Counted from the first letter of the stretch, positions 17,725 through 26,352 are shown. The stretch is DNA of 64,000 bases from Candidatus Limnocylindrales bacterium (GCA_035559535.1 DATMBG010000032.1:62001-126000), one strand, 5' to 3'. Notes: generated from the letters alone by a model not told the origin. A program made the numbers and translations.

Positions 17725-18803
17725 GGATGGTGCTCTGCCTGGGAAAGAAGAACTGGATAGAATAACGGCTGTCCGAATTTATCTTTCCCAAACTCCTGGA
17801 TAATTCTCTGTTCCTGGGAGGTTAACCAGCCGATTAAAGCCATAGCCATCACATACTTAACCTGAGGATGTTTGAGTGGGTTAACAGCTATGATGCTGTA
17901 GGGGTTGAAGAGGACAGGATCTCCTTCGAAGAGGAGGGCCAGGTTGGACTGTTGTGGGAGGGTTAAAAAGGTACCTCGATCTGTAAGGGTGTAAGCTCCC
18001 TGCTTCTGGGCCATTTGAAGGGTCTCTAACATACCCTTTTTAGTCTCTACATACCACTTACCTTGAGGATTTATCCGGGCTAACTCCCAGATTTCTTTCT
18101 CTTTACAGTGGGTTCCGGAATCATCCCCTCGAGATAGGAAAAGGGCCTGTTGCCTGGCTATCCGTTTGAAAGCATCTACGGCCGTTTTAGCCAGGCTAAC
18201 CTGGGCCTGATCTTGAGGAGGTCCTACTAAGACAAACTGATTGTACATGATATCTCGACGATTAACCCCATGACCCTCTTGAAGAAATCGCTCTTCTAAC
18301 TTCCGGGCATGAACCAGTACGGCATCCACCTGTCCTGCTGCAGCCAACTCTAGCGCCTTTCCGGTACCCACCGGATAGACCTCTACTTTTATGTTAAATT
18401 GCCTTTCAAAGGGTGAAAGCAGGACGGACAACAACCCGGAACTAACCACACTGGTAGTCGTGGAGAGTTTGAGGCGTTTAAATATGCGGGTAAATTCATC
18501 CTGAACAAAATTCTCCACCTTTTCCCTAAAGACCAGATATTTGGAAAGCCATTCTTTACCTTCTGGGGTAAGTCGGCAGTGGGCCTCTCCACCTCCACCC
18601 CATCGCATCTGTACGAATTTAATCCCCGACGCCGCCTCCATTTTTCGAAGTAACCCCCAGGCGTTCCGATAGGACATCTTGCATTGTTCCACGGCTTCCT
18701 TTAAAGAACCCGACGCTTCAATTGCTGTAAGAAGCTTTGCAGATCGATCATTGAGAATGATCTTCCCTCCCATTTCAAGCCAGATATCCGATTTAGCTTC
18801 CAT
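17721..18803 (-). CDS. ModE-type HTH fused to a TupA-like oxyanion-binding domain (transcription regulator)
   Basis: Two domains are visible. Residues ~1-100 are a ModE-like winged helix: I-I-L-N-D-R-S-A-K-L-L-T-A-I, A-S-G-S-L-K-E-A-V-E, M-S-Y-R-N-A-W-G-L-L and the G-G-G-G-E-A wing. Residues ~110-360 are a periplasmic-binding-protein fold without a signal peptide, closely matching TupA of the same locus (T-T-T-S-V-V-S-S-G-L-L, V-G-T-G-K-A-L-E-L-A, G-V-N-R-R-D-I-M-Y-N-Q-F-V-L-V-G-P-P). Classical ModE senses molybdate through TOBE domains; here a TupA-like domain replaces them. I chose the ATG at 18803; a TTG at 18821 would add six residues. Two identical-core palindromes sit just upstream. Role as a tungstate or molybdate sensor is inferred. 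Confidence 0.82.
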   Translation of the reverse strand: MEAKSDIWLEMGGKIILNDRSAKLLTAIEASGSLKEAVEQCKMSYRNAWGLLRKMEAASGIKFVQMRWGGGGEAHCRLTPEGKEWLSKYLVFREKVENFVQDEFTRIFKRLKLSTTTSVVSSGLLSVLLSPFERQFNIKVEVYPVGTGKALELAAAGQVDAVLVHARKLEERFLQEGHGVNRRDIMYNQFVLVGPPQDQAQVSLAKTAVDAFKRIARQQALFLSRGDDSGTHCKEKEIWELARINPQGKWYVETKKGMLETLQMAQKQGAYTLTDRGTFLTLPQQSNLALLFEGDPVLFNPYSIIAVNPLKHPQVKYVMAMALIGWLTSQEQRIIQEFGKDKFGQPLFYPVLLSQAEHHP

Positions 18804-18834
18804 AACTTTCTCAGGGTTCAAAGGGTTATGAAAT

Positions 18835-18854
18835 ATATGCTTTAAAAAGCATAT
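18835..18854. promoter_or_regulatory. Palindromic operator 1 (proximal)
   Basis: ATATGCTTTAAAAAGCATAT: two perfectly complementary 9-bp arms around AA. It lies 31 bases before the chosen ATG of the ModE-TupA gene. Shares half-site ATATGCTT with operator 2; probable binding site of that regulator. Confidence 0.7.
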
Positions 18855-18928
18855 TAATTTCTTCCCCTCTATTGCTATATAGAAGGTTAATAAAAATCAA
18901 TTATCAAGTGTTTTTTATAAAAAATTTA

Positions 18929-18948
18929 ATATGCTTATATAAGCATAT
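18929..18948. promoter_or_regulatory. Palindromic operator 2 (distal)
   Basis: ATATGCTTATATAAGCATAT is a perfect 20-bp palindrome. It is centred 94 bp from operator 1, close to nine helical turns, so the two could be bridged by one protein in a DNA loop. I did not find this half-site upstream of tupA or the porin. Confidence 0.7.
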
Positions 18949-19282
18949 CAATTCGATCCGAAAATGCCAACCCAGGGCCCCCAGATCAGACCGTTTTTTA
19001 TTGAAATTGAGGACAAAAAACCCAAAGAGGCGGAAGCGGTTAAAAACCTTTACCGACCAGGCTGACCCAGGTGAGTAATACTTTCAAGACGAGATGAAAG
19101 CAGGCATGCGCCCAGAGAATCAAAGAAGATGGACCCTCCGAAACTCCCTTCTCCCGTAGCGTGGGAGAGGGGTCCAGGGCATACGCGCCAGGTTAAGCTG
19201 AAAAACCCTGTCAGGGGCCAACAGGGAGTAGCCCCCGACGCAAGCCAGGGGATTCAGTCATTCAGAATTTTTTTCACGCTCT

Positions 19283-19338
19283 CAGGTGGCGGCCTGTGAA
19301 ACAGGTTGCTCCGCCGGGGTTAATCTTCTTATCCTGGC
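19283..19338. repeat. Dispersed repeat copy B plus hairpin
   Basis: The segment 19312-19338 is the inverted copy of 4163-4189 with one mismatch. Beside it (19289-19309) lies an imperfect stem, GCGGCCTG-TGAAA-CAGGTTGC, occupying the same relative place as the hairpin next to copy A. Confidence 0.6.
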
Positions 19339-19632
19339 ATGTATAGGGGGTTGGGGGGTGAGGGCCCCTTAAACGTTAAGCAAAATAAGGATAACAAGGT
19401 AACAATCAATATACTATAAACCCCTGTAGGGATTTATGGAAAGTAAAACTCACCGGAAACAAAACGATGGAGCTATCGATAGGGAAAAAGAGGACTTTAC
19501 GGAATTTATCCCGAGAAAGAAATGGAGGGGTTTGGAGAGCACGCATCCCATATAACGGTAAATGGGTGTCAATGGGCAGGAGGGCTTTGAAAAGGTTTGT
19601 TTTGGTTACTTTTTAGAGGAATAGAAAAAGAA

Positions 19633-19652
19633 GGGGGAGCGCTGGCTCCCCC
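19633..19652 (-). terminator. Intrinsic terminator of the activase gene
   Basis: GGGGGAGC-GCTG-GCTCCCCC is a perfect 8-bp G+C-rich stem with a 4-base loop, 20 bases past the activase stop. On the minus strand it is followed by TTCTTTTTCT, a good U-rich tail. Confidence 0.8.
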
Positions 19653-19671
19653 TGGAGAAAGGTCGTCTACA

Positions 19672-22600
19672 TTATCCCACCATGACCGTCGTTTCCCTTT
19701 CCACCGGAGTTTCCTCTGGGGCATGTTGTTGGCTTAGCTCGACCCGTAGTCTGGCTTCATAGGCTTTCAACTGCTCTTCGATCTTCCTCCGCTTCTGCTT
19801 TTCTTTGATCATGTCTTCCCGATAACGTTTTAAGAAGTAGGCGATGGTTTCCACTCGAATTTTGATAGAGCCGGTAGGCTTATTTTCATCGATATCCTTA
19901 AAGGAAAAGTAAGGGGTTCCGGATTTCTCCACGATACGCTCGATAACGGTATAGATGGGAGCATCATGGCCACACTTGAAGCTGGAGAGTTCCAGAGCAA
20001 CCAGGTTGGGATGACGGGCCACATACTTAGCGGCCCAGATCTTACGACTCGTATTCTCGCTATAGGAGTTCTTCCATACATCGGAGATATCCATGGGATG
20101 CTTGATAATACCTTTGCGGACTTCCTCACCGAAGAGTCGCTCCAGGATATCCTCATCGATGGGGAGAGAATCTTGGGTCAGAATCGGATAACCGAGTTTT
20201 TGGAACTCTTCCAGGATATCGTGATTAATGCCGGGGTCATTGTGATAGGGGCGGCCGAGAACCACAATACCCAGTCTATCTTCTGCTTCCAGCCGCTTAA
20301 GGACCTCCCGGGCTGTTCCTCGAAGAATGACATTATTGAAGTAATCCAGAGCCTTAAATCCCTGTTCCACTGCACGCTCATTTTCTTCTTCGGAGAGACC
20401 TAGGATATCTTTAAACTGCTCGTACATCTGTTTGGTAAAGAGCTTTCTTTCTGGGATATTCAGGAAGGTATCCAGGTATACGACCCCCATCTCCTTGAAG
20501 AGATCCCCCTCTTTGGTAAAGGCCGCTTTGACAGCCTCAGGCGTTGCGGTAACCGTGGGACAGGCCCGGTTAGATTGGGTATACTTCAAATCCGAGGTGA
20601 GGGAATCGATCATGGGGAAGAAAATATAATCCAGTTTTTTCTTCTTATGGTGTACATAGAGCAGGTTATGGATATGGGGAATCGCAACCTTGCTGGGGAA
20701 GCAGGGATCAATGGAACCTCGCTTGGCTCCTTCCTTGTAGAGTTGCTCACTGGTATAATCGGAATAGACCAGATTACCCGGTAAAATTCCCAGGCTTTCA
20801 AAATAAGCGCTGAACAGCGGATTCTGGGAGTATTGATTGAGGACCCTCGGAATACCAATTCGAATATTTCGGCGGTTTTCCATCAACCGGATCCGTTTCC
20901 GGGTTTTCTCTGTAAAAGCATAGATGGGAATCGGATCGGCTACAATCTCAGGTTTGAAAGATTCCCAGGCCTTTTCGGCGGCTATTTCGCAGAGATTCGG
21001 ATTTTCTTTCTTAACAGCATCCAGGCCCTTCTTGATTTCCTTCATCTCATTCAAGTCTTCGACCGTTCCTTTCTCACAGGTTGCGATAATGAGCCGTTGG
21101 GTACCCGGTTCCAGAGGAACTTTGGATTTCACCTTGGAAGGTTTCTTATTTTCAACTTTTGGGCCCATCTCATTTCCAGATTCCTGGGTTAAGGGATCCT
21201 TTTCTGTCAGGCCGGTCTTGACATCGATGAAGGTCCGGAGGCATTTGTTCTTGCAGAAATAGCATCGGGTATCTTCATTCCGGGTGGTTTTATAGGTAAT
21301 TTGGGCAACTTTATCCAGACCGATAAAAGTAGTCTGTCGGCCATTTGTCCAGAGCCGATGGGCTTCCAAAGCGGCTCCGATAGCCCCACTTTCTCCGGTA
21401 TGTTCATGGACAATGACCTCCGGCTTGACCCCTTTATCTTTGAATCGGGATTCGATGAAATCCACCTGGGCTTTTACGGCGGCCAGGTTATGTTGGGTTC
21501 CACCCTGGAGAAGGAAGCGGGTTCCCAGGGAAGACAAATTGGGAATTTGGGAGACATAGAGCCAGATGTTCTTGGGAAGGACGTTGGCGAGTCCGGCCAT
21601 GATTTCTTCGGCTTTCCATCCCTGTCGTTGGAAGTCCACAATATCCGATTGCATAAATACGGCGCATCCATATCCAAACTCCGGAAAATCTTTGGCGCTG
21701 AAGGCCAGGTCAGCGAATTCCTCAACTGGAAAGCCAAAACCCTCTGCAGTGCTTTGTAAGAAATATCCATTTCCGGCGGAGCATTGCGTATTCAGCTTAA
21801 AGTCCTTTACACGACCGTCTTTCAGGATCATGAGCTTGATATCCTGTCCCCCCACATCACAGATCACGTCTACATTCTTATAAAAGTGGAGACCCGATTC
21901 AGTATGGGCAACAGTTTCTACAATGGCAGCGTCGGCACCCAGAACATCCTTCAGAATATCCTTGGCATAGCCGGTGGTTCCAACTCCCAGGACCTTCAAG
22001 GTAGCCCCTTGGGATTCCACCTGATTTCGAATCTTCCCGATGATCTCTATGGTATCCTGGATAGGATTTCCCTTGGAGAGTTGATAGGCCTTGACCAAAA
22101 CTTCTTTATTTTTATCGATGAGAACCGCTTTGGTAGAGGTAGATCCTCCATCAATACCCAGAAATCCCTCGACGATTTCACCGGCAGAGAACGTTTTAGG
22201 TACGAACTTTTTCTTCTTGTACTTTTCCTTGAAGGCCGCCAGTTCTTCCGGGCTCTTACTAAGTCCACCCCCACCGGCTTTTTTGGCTTTCTCTTCATTC
22301 CGTCCGTAGTTAATGTAATACTCCAGCTCTTTGGTTCCCTTATAAACCCCAACCTGGGGATCTTCTTGTTTTCCGAACTCAACGGCCCCAATGGCGGCGA
22401 AATATTGAGCATTCTTGGGAACTTTGATCAGGTCCATGGGATTCACGCCGGGCGGGAGAGGAACTTTTCGTTCTTCCCAGATTTTGGGAATATTGGCTTT
22501 CCAGCAATCCTGCATCCCTTTGATATAGGTATTGGGACCCCCCAGCAGTAGAACATGGGGACGGAGCGTATTGCCCCGGGTCAAGACCGAGAGGTTTTGC

Positions 22601-23328
22601 TGGACAATGGCTTCAAAGAGAGAGGCCATGAGTTCGTCTGGAGGAACCCCCGATTTCTGGAGGCCGTTAATGTCCGTTTCTGCAAAGACTCCGCATTTAC
22701 CGGCTACCGGATGAAGTCTTAGTCCGAAATATTCCAGTTCAGCCATTTTCTCCGGTGGGATTCTAAGCTTAGCATTAATTTTATCGATGACCGCCCCGGT
22801 ACCTCCAGCGCATTTATCGTTCATACTAGGGATTTTTTTCTTTTTTCCAGTCTCTGGATCTTCTTTGAAAATGATAATCTTAGCATCCTGCCCCCCCAAC
22901 TCGATCACAGATCCGGCCTCTGGGTAAAGTTTTTCTACGGCCAGGGAAACGGCATTGACTTCTTGAACGAACTTGGCACCGATAAAACGACCTACGTTGG
23001 CCCCCCCACTTCCGGTAACAAAAATACGAAAATTCTCCGTCGGAATAGGAAATTCTGCTTCAATTCGTTTCAAGAATTCCAGGACTTTTTCCGGTTGTTT
23101 GGTTTCATGGCGTTGATAGTCGCTCCAGACGATCTCATCCGTAGCAACATCTACAACCACGGCTTTGACCGTTGTAGAGCCGACATCTAAACCAATCATT
23201 AAATGGCGATCCGATATATTTTCTTTCTTATCCGGGGGAATCGCCTGGATTGTGGGCCCAGGTTCTATACCTTCGATTTGTAGAAGTTTGCTGGCTCCAT
23301 TGGATTCCTGAGAACAGCAGCCGCCCAT
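19672..23328 (-). CDS. Giant 2-hydroxyacyl-CoA dehydratase activase: two ASKHA domains plus DUF2229
   Basis: ATP-driven electron donor protein, 1,218 aa from the ATG at 23328, which has a perfect AGGAGG site; an upstream GTG-like start at 23421 is less likely. ASKHA domain 1 (G-L-D-V-G-S-T-T at 46-53) and domain 2 (G-I-D-G-G-S-T-S-T, about 391) each carry the two cysteines that hold the bridging [4Fe-4S] cluster in HgdC-type activators: C173/C212 and C516/C555. A C-x2-C-x3-C motif follows at 689-696, then a DUF2229-type domain (I-G-I-P-R-V-L-N...D-P-C-F-P-S-K). In known systems such proteins push one electron at very low potential onto a partner Fe-S enzyme; the partner here is probably the next gene upstream. 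Confidence 0.88.
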   Translation of the reverse strand: MGGCCSQESNGASKLLQIEGIEPGPTIQAIPPDKKENISDRHLMIGLDVGSTTVKAVVVDVATDEIVWSDYQRHETKQPEKVLEFLKRIEAEFPIPTENFRIFVTGSGGANVGRFIGAKFVQEVNAVSLAVEKLYPEAGSVIELGGQDAKIIIFKEDPETGKKKKIPSMNDKCAGGTGAVIDKINAKLRIPPEKMAELEYFGLRLHPVAGKCGVFAETDINGLQKSGVPPDELMASLFEAIVQQNLSVLTRGNTLRPHVLLLGGPNTYIKGMQDCWKANIPKIWEERKVPLPPGVNPMDLIKVPKNAQYFAAIGAVEFGKQEDPQVGVYKGTKELEYYINYGRNEEKAKKAGGGGLSKSPEELAAFKEKYKKKKFVPKTFSAGEIVEGFLGIDGGSTSTKAVLIDKNKEVLVKAYQLSKGNPIQDTIEIIGKIRNQVESQGATLKVLGVGTTGYAKDILKDVLGADAAIVETVAHTESGLHFYKNVDVICDVGGQDIKLMILKDGRVKDFKLNTQCSAGNGYFLQSTAEGFGFPVEEFADLAFSAKDFPEFGYGCAVFMQSDIVDFQRQGWKAEEIMAGLANVLPKNIWLYVSQIPNLSSLGTRFLLQGGTQHNLAAVKAQVDFIESRFKDKGVKPEVIVHEHTGESGAIGAALEAHRLWTNGRQTTFIGLDKVAQITYKTTRNEDTRCYFCKNKCLRTFIDVKTGLTEKDPLTQESGNEMGPKVENKKPSKVKSKVPLEPGTQRLIIATCEKGTVEDLNEMKEIKKGLDAVKKENPNLCEIAAEKAWESFKPEIVADPIPIYAFTEKTRKRIRLMENRRNIRIGIPRVLNQYSQNPLFSAYFESLGILPGNLVYSDYTSEQLYKEGAKRGSIDPCFPSKVAIPHIHNLLYVHHKKKKLDYIFFPMIDSLTSDLKYTQSNRACPTVTATPEAVKAAFTKEGDLFKEMGVVYLDTFLNIPERKLFTKQMYEQFKDILGLSEEENERAVEQGFKALDYFNNVILRGTAREVLKRLEAEDRLGIVVLGRPYHNDPGINHDILEEFQKLGYPILTQDSLPIDEDILERLFGEEVRKGIIKHPMDISDVWKNSYSENTSRKIWAAKYVARHPNLVALELSSFKCGHDAPIYTVIERIVEKSGTPYFSFKDIDENKPTGSIKIRVETIAYFLKRYREDMIKEKQKRRKIEEQLKAYEARLRVELSQQHAPEETPVERETTVMVG

Positions 23329-23357
23329 TATTTTTTCCTCCTCTAACCTGTTAGAGA

Positions 23358-23388
23358 GTATAGGGAGCACGGGTCTTAGATCCCATAC
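23358..23388 (-). repeat. Intercistronic stem-loops upstream of the activase start
   Basis: GTATAGGGA (23358-23366) pairs with TCCCATAC (23381-23388) with one bulged base. A second small stem, CTCTAA-CCTG-TTAGAG (23341-23356), lies next to it, just before the AGGAGG site. They fill the 76-base gap to the preceding gene. Confidence 0.5.
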
Positions 23389-23404
23389 CCCTAGACTCCT
23401 CCAT

Positions 23405-25207
23405 CTACTTCCGACCTTCACCCCTCATCAATTCTGCAACGTGGTGAACGAACCGAGCTGCCGTACCGATGATCCCTTTATAGTGGGGGATCTTGTACAT
23501 AGGCCGTTTCAGTTCGGGATGGTCTTCTACATAAGCTTTGATTTCTTCCAAAGTATAGCCGGTAGCCTCCAAAACACGTTTGAATTCTTCTTTGGCTTTG
23601 ACTTTCGCTTCACCCAAGGCCATTTGAACCCGACTATGGGCATTGATCTCACCTTCACCGGAGGTTTCAATGGGGAGGTAAATCATATCCTTGTACATAC
23701 CCATCACGGCGGATTGAACCCCATCACTTTGGGTACTGGGCATACACCCAAAAGGCTTCAGCGAGAGAACCATGTGACAGAGGTCTTTATTATGGTAGTA
23801 GATATTTTTAGCCACTTCCAAATGACCTTCTCCTCCGCCTGCACGGGAATTATACATGGGATGGGCAATTCGTTGGAGTTCGTATTGATCCGTTAACCCG
23901 TGGGCCGTTCCGCCCAAAGCTTCCCGGAGTCGGTTGTATTCCCGGGCAAAGATTTTCTCGGCGATGGTCAGTTGGGCCAGCTTGCTATAGCAATTCTTGA
24001 GCGCCTTGACCCGTTTATGATATTCCCACCACTCTGGAGTGGGTTCCCCTTCTATCAGGCCCTTCCGGTCCCGAATCCCTTGCTTGGCTTGATGGATCAT
24101 ATAATTAATCCAGGTAGCAATGGGTTCTACCAGAACCTCTGCACCTTCCCGTTCCAGGAATCGGAACATATTAAAATTTCCATCGCCTTCCGTGGTTTGG
24201 GCCCAGAATTCACCGGTAATTTTTACAATGGGTTTCACCCGGGTACGATCGACTTCGATCTGGTTGAAGCGATCCCGAACGTTTCTAAGTGCACCGGTAT
24301 AGTAATCACTGAACAATTGGTTTAAAAACTTTCCAATCATCTCTGCGGTATCCATCAAATTGGGCATTTTATTGAGAATTTTTCCCAAAATCCCCTTGAT
24401 TTCCCAATATTCCTTCTTTTTCATAACCTCGTGCATGTAATCCATAATTTCCCGCAGAGCCAGATCGGTTGCGCCTGGTTTGACCTCAAAAGGCCGAATC
24501 TGGTAGGAGACCTCGTTGATTAAGTCCCCGATATTGAAGGCGTTTAGCAATCCCATAAAGAACTTAACGTTCATCTCAAGTCCGGCTTCCACTTCACTCT
24601 GATTTAACCCACCGGATTGCTGGAACAATAAAACCCGGAACCCATCAAATCCTGCATTTTGTAACGCCAGTCGGTATTCGGCCTCATACATTCCGAACCG
24701 GCAAGGTCCACAAGCCCCGGCGGTAATGAACACATAGTTATCGATAATTTCCTTTTTGGACAGACCCTGGGCTTCTAAATTTTGGAGATACTTCACCAGG
24801 TTTCCAACGGTAAAGTAAGTGGGATTGCATTGACCGTTGTTGCCATACTCCTTCCCGAGTTGGAAGGATTTTACATCCGGGGTGGGTAGATAGTTGGGTT
24901 TATAGCCCAGTCCTTCCAGGGCTCCATGGACCAGGTGTTCGTGCTTCCAGGTTAATCCACCAAAAAGAATGGTCGTATGACCTCGTTGGTCCCGGGTAAA
25001 GGGGTTTTCTTGGGGTCTTGTAAAGTGTTGAACGGTCTTTTTCTGAATACCTGCTTCCCTTTCTAACCGGGCTCTTTCTTCATTCAACCTTTGTTGAATT
25101 AAATCTTCCAGAGAATGACCTGGAGCAGGGTCCTTTTTGTAGGGGTGACCGTTGGGATTTCCGTTTTGTTCTATGACCGGTAAGCTCATATGAGAAGAAT
25201 CTGCCAT
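23405..25207 (-). CDS. 2-hydroxyglutaryl-CoA dehydratase-like (HgdB/double-cubane type) protein
   Basis: The 600-aa cytoplasmic protein resembles the part of large CoA-activase proteins related to the dehydratase D-component. Cysteines are placed as potential cluster ligands: C127 (G-Q-C-N-P-T-Y), C166 and C169 (A-G-A-C-G-P-C-R-F-G) and C488 (F-G-C-M-P-S). The first ~65 residues are a charged, low-complexity extension. It is upstream of the giant activase, 76 bases apart, on the same strand. Dehydratases and double-cubane cluster proteins of this superfamily receive electrons from ASKHA activases; the substrate here is unknown, and no CoA-dehydratase C-component or acyl-CoA gene is nearby. 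Confidence 0.78.
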   Translation of the reverse strand: MADSSHMSLPVIEQNGNPNGHPYKKDPAPGHSLEDLIQQRLNEERARLEREAGIQKKTVQHFTRPQENPFTRDQRGHTTILFGGLTWKHEHLVHGALEGLGYKPNYLPTPDVKSFQLGKEYGNNGQCNPTYFTVGNLVKYLQNLEAQGLSKKEIIDNYVFITAGACGPCRFGMYEAEYRLALQNAGFDGFRVLLFQQSGGLNQSEVEAGLEMNVKFFMGLLNAFNIGDLINEVSYQIRPFEVKPGATDLALREIMDYMHEVMKKKEYWEIKGILGKILNKMPNLMDTAEMIGKFLNQLFSDYYTGALRNVRDRFNQIEVDRTRVKPIVKITGEFWAQTTEGDGNFNMFRFLEREGAEVLVEPIATWINYMIHQAKQGIRDRKGLIEGEPTPEWWEYHKRVKALKNCYSKLAQLTIAEKIFAREYNRLREALGGTAHGLTDQYELQRIAHPMYNSRAGGGEGHLEVAKNIYYHNKDLCHMVLSLKPFGCMPSTQSDGVQSAVMGMYKDMIYLPIETSGEGEINAHSRVQMALGEAKVKAKEEFKRVLEATGYTLEEIKAYVEDHPELKRPMYKIPHYKGIIGTAARFVHHVAELMRGEGRK

Positions 25208-25225
25208 TCTACACCTCTAAAAAGA

Positions 25226-25350
25226 GAAGGTATGGGGGCATGGAAGGAAGTATGGGAGTGTGGGGGTGGGGGAGTGGGGGAGATAAAACTTCTATGCTCC
25301 CATACTCCCATACCTCCCTACTCCCATACTTTCATACTCCCATACCTCCG
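25226..25350 (-). repeat. Long imperfect inverted repeat between radical SAM and dehydratase-like genes
   Basis: The left arm (25226-25274, purine-rich, units like GTATGGGAGT) is complementary to most of the right arm (25297-25350, units like ACTCCCATAC). The arm itself is made of degenerate tandem copies of an ~8-base word. It fills the 149-base gap between two co-directional genes and would form a long RNA hairpin. Confidence 0.6.
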
Positions 25351-25356
25351 GTTGGA

Positions 25357-26352
25357 TCATGTAAATAACAACGTAGGAAGGGAGCTCCACAAACCCTTAA
25401 TCGAGTAAAGGACTTCAACCTCACCGCGGCAGTTATACCAGCAAGCGTCGCAGGTATTCATTTCATTTTCTCGCTTCAAGGCAGCCAGGGTTTTTTCAAT
25501 GGGTAACTCCGTAATTTTACCTATAGAAGCCTGACGATGTTCCACACATTTAGATACTTGAGAGAAATTATCGATATTGAAGAAGGATCTTCCGGCGTGG
25601 CATCCCGAGATACCTCCGGTAGTCAGGAATTGATCAAAGTTACCTAAGAACACCGGGTTAGAGAGGAAGTTTTTATACTTCTTCTTCAATTTCAGCAGAT
25701 GTTCTGTGGCCTCCTTTCCGAAACGATATTTCTGTTCCCCGGTTTTCATGGTACTATAGGGTTGAACCATGAAATAGGCATTGTGCTTGGCCGCTAATTG
25801 GATCAATCCTTCAATATCGTCCAGGTTATCATGGAACAAGACCGTCATCAGATTAACCCGTTGGTATCTCCGAATACGTTCCTCAGAGAAAAACTTCAAA
25901 GCCCTCACGGCCCGTTCATGGGAGCCTTCTCGCCCCCGCATGGCATCATGTTTTTTGGGGTCCAGATAATCGATCGAGACGCTGGCCCCCCATAAACCGG
26001 CTTCATAAACCCTTCGGGCCAATTCACGGGTAATCATCCATCCATTGGTGGTTACAAAGGGAAAGTGATACTTCGCCAGAATGGAAATAATTTCAGGTAG
26101 ATCCTTCCGAAGAAAAGGTTCTCCACCTGCAATGTTGATCATGAGAGAACCAAACTGCGCCAGCTTTTCCGCTCCTATTCGAAAATCCTCTAAGGTTGCC
26201 TCGTTTTTGGGGCGTTCCTGCCAGTAATAGCAAAAAGAGCATTTGTAATTGCACCAATAGGTAACCTGCCATGAACACCAAACCGGGTTTCCTTTCAAGT
26301 AACTCCAGACCAGACGCAGCTTTTTCACAAACGGCGATAACTCACCCTTCAT
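25357..26352 (-). CDS. Radical SAM protein
   Basis: The 331-aa protein has C34-x3-C38-x2-C41 (C-N-Y-K-C-S-F-C) and the SAM-binding G-G-E-P block (N-I-A-G-G-E-P-F). A C-terminal group C-D-A-C-W-Y-N-C plus earlier G-C-H-A-G and K-C-V-E-H cysteines suggest an additional Fe-S cluster as in SPASM enzymes. The N-terminal ~20 residues (F-V-K-K-L-R-L-V-W-S-Y) are amphipathic. It lies between a Tes-like radical SAM gene and the dehydratase-like gene in one minus-strand series. Its chemistry cannot be named; a lipid or cofactor step is suggested only by neighbours. Confidence 0.8.
   Translation of the reverse strand: MKGELSPFVKKLRLVWSYLKGNPVWCSWQVTYWCNYKCSFCYYWQERPKNEATLEDFRIGAEKLAQFGSLMINIAGGEPFLRKDLPEIISILAKYHFPFVTTNGWMITRELARRVYEAGLWGASVSIDYLDPKKHDAMRGREGSHERAVRALKFFSEERIRRYQRVNLMTVLFHDNLDDIEGLIQLAAKHNAYFMVQPYSTMKTGEQKYRFGKEATEHLLKLKKKYKNFLSNPVFLGNFDQFLTTGGISGCHAGRSFFNIDNFSQVSKCVEHRQASIGKITELPIEKTLAALKRENEMNTCDACWYNCRGEVEVLYSIKGLWSSLPTLLFT

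Larger units (their letters stand above)
18822..19671. other. 850-bp gap with operators, hairpins and dispersed repeat
   Basis: No credible gene. The first 130 bases are A/T-rich and contain the two operators. Around 19131-19170 there is a hairpin, CTTCTCCC-GTAGCGT-GGGAGAGG. Repeat copy B is at 19283-19338. The end near 19633-19652 is the terminator of the activase gene. Confidence 0.5.

Noticed and set aside
18872-19078. 68-aa plus-strand frame
   Set aside because: It runs over the distal operator palindrome, has no ribosome site and no family likeness.
21784-22551. 255-aa plus-strand open frame
   Set aside because: It lies fully antisense to the activase gene, lacks family likeness, and has no ribosome site.
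25208-25356. CRISPR-like interpretation of the tandem CTCCCATA units
   Set aside because: Units are about 8 bases with no spacers and no cas genes nearby; it is a repetitive hairpin.
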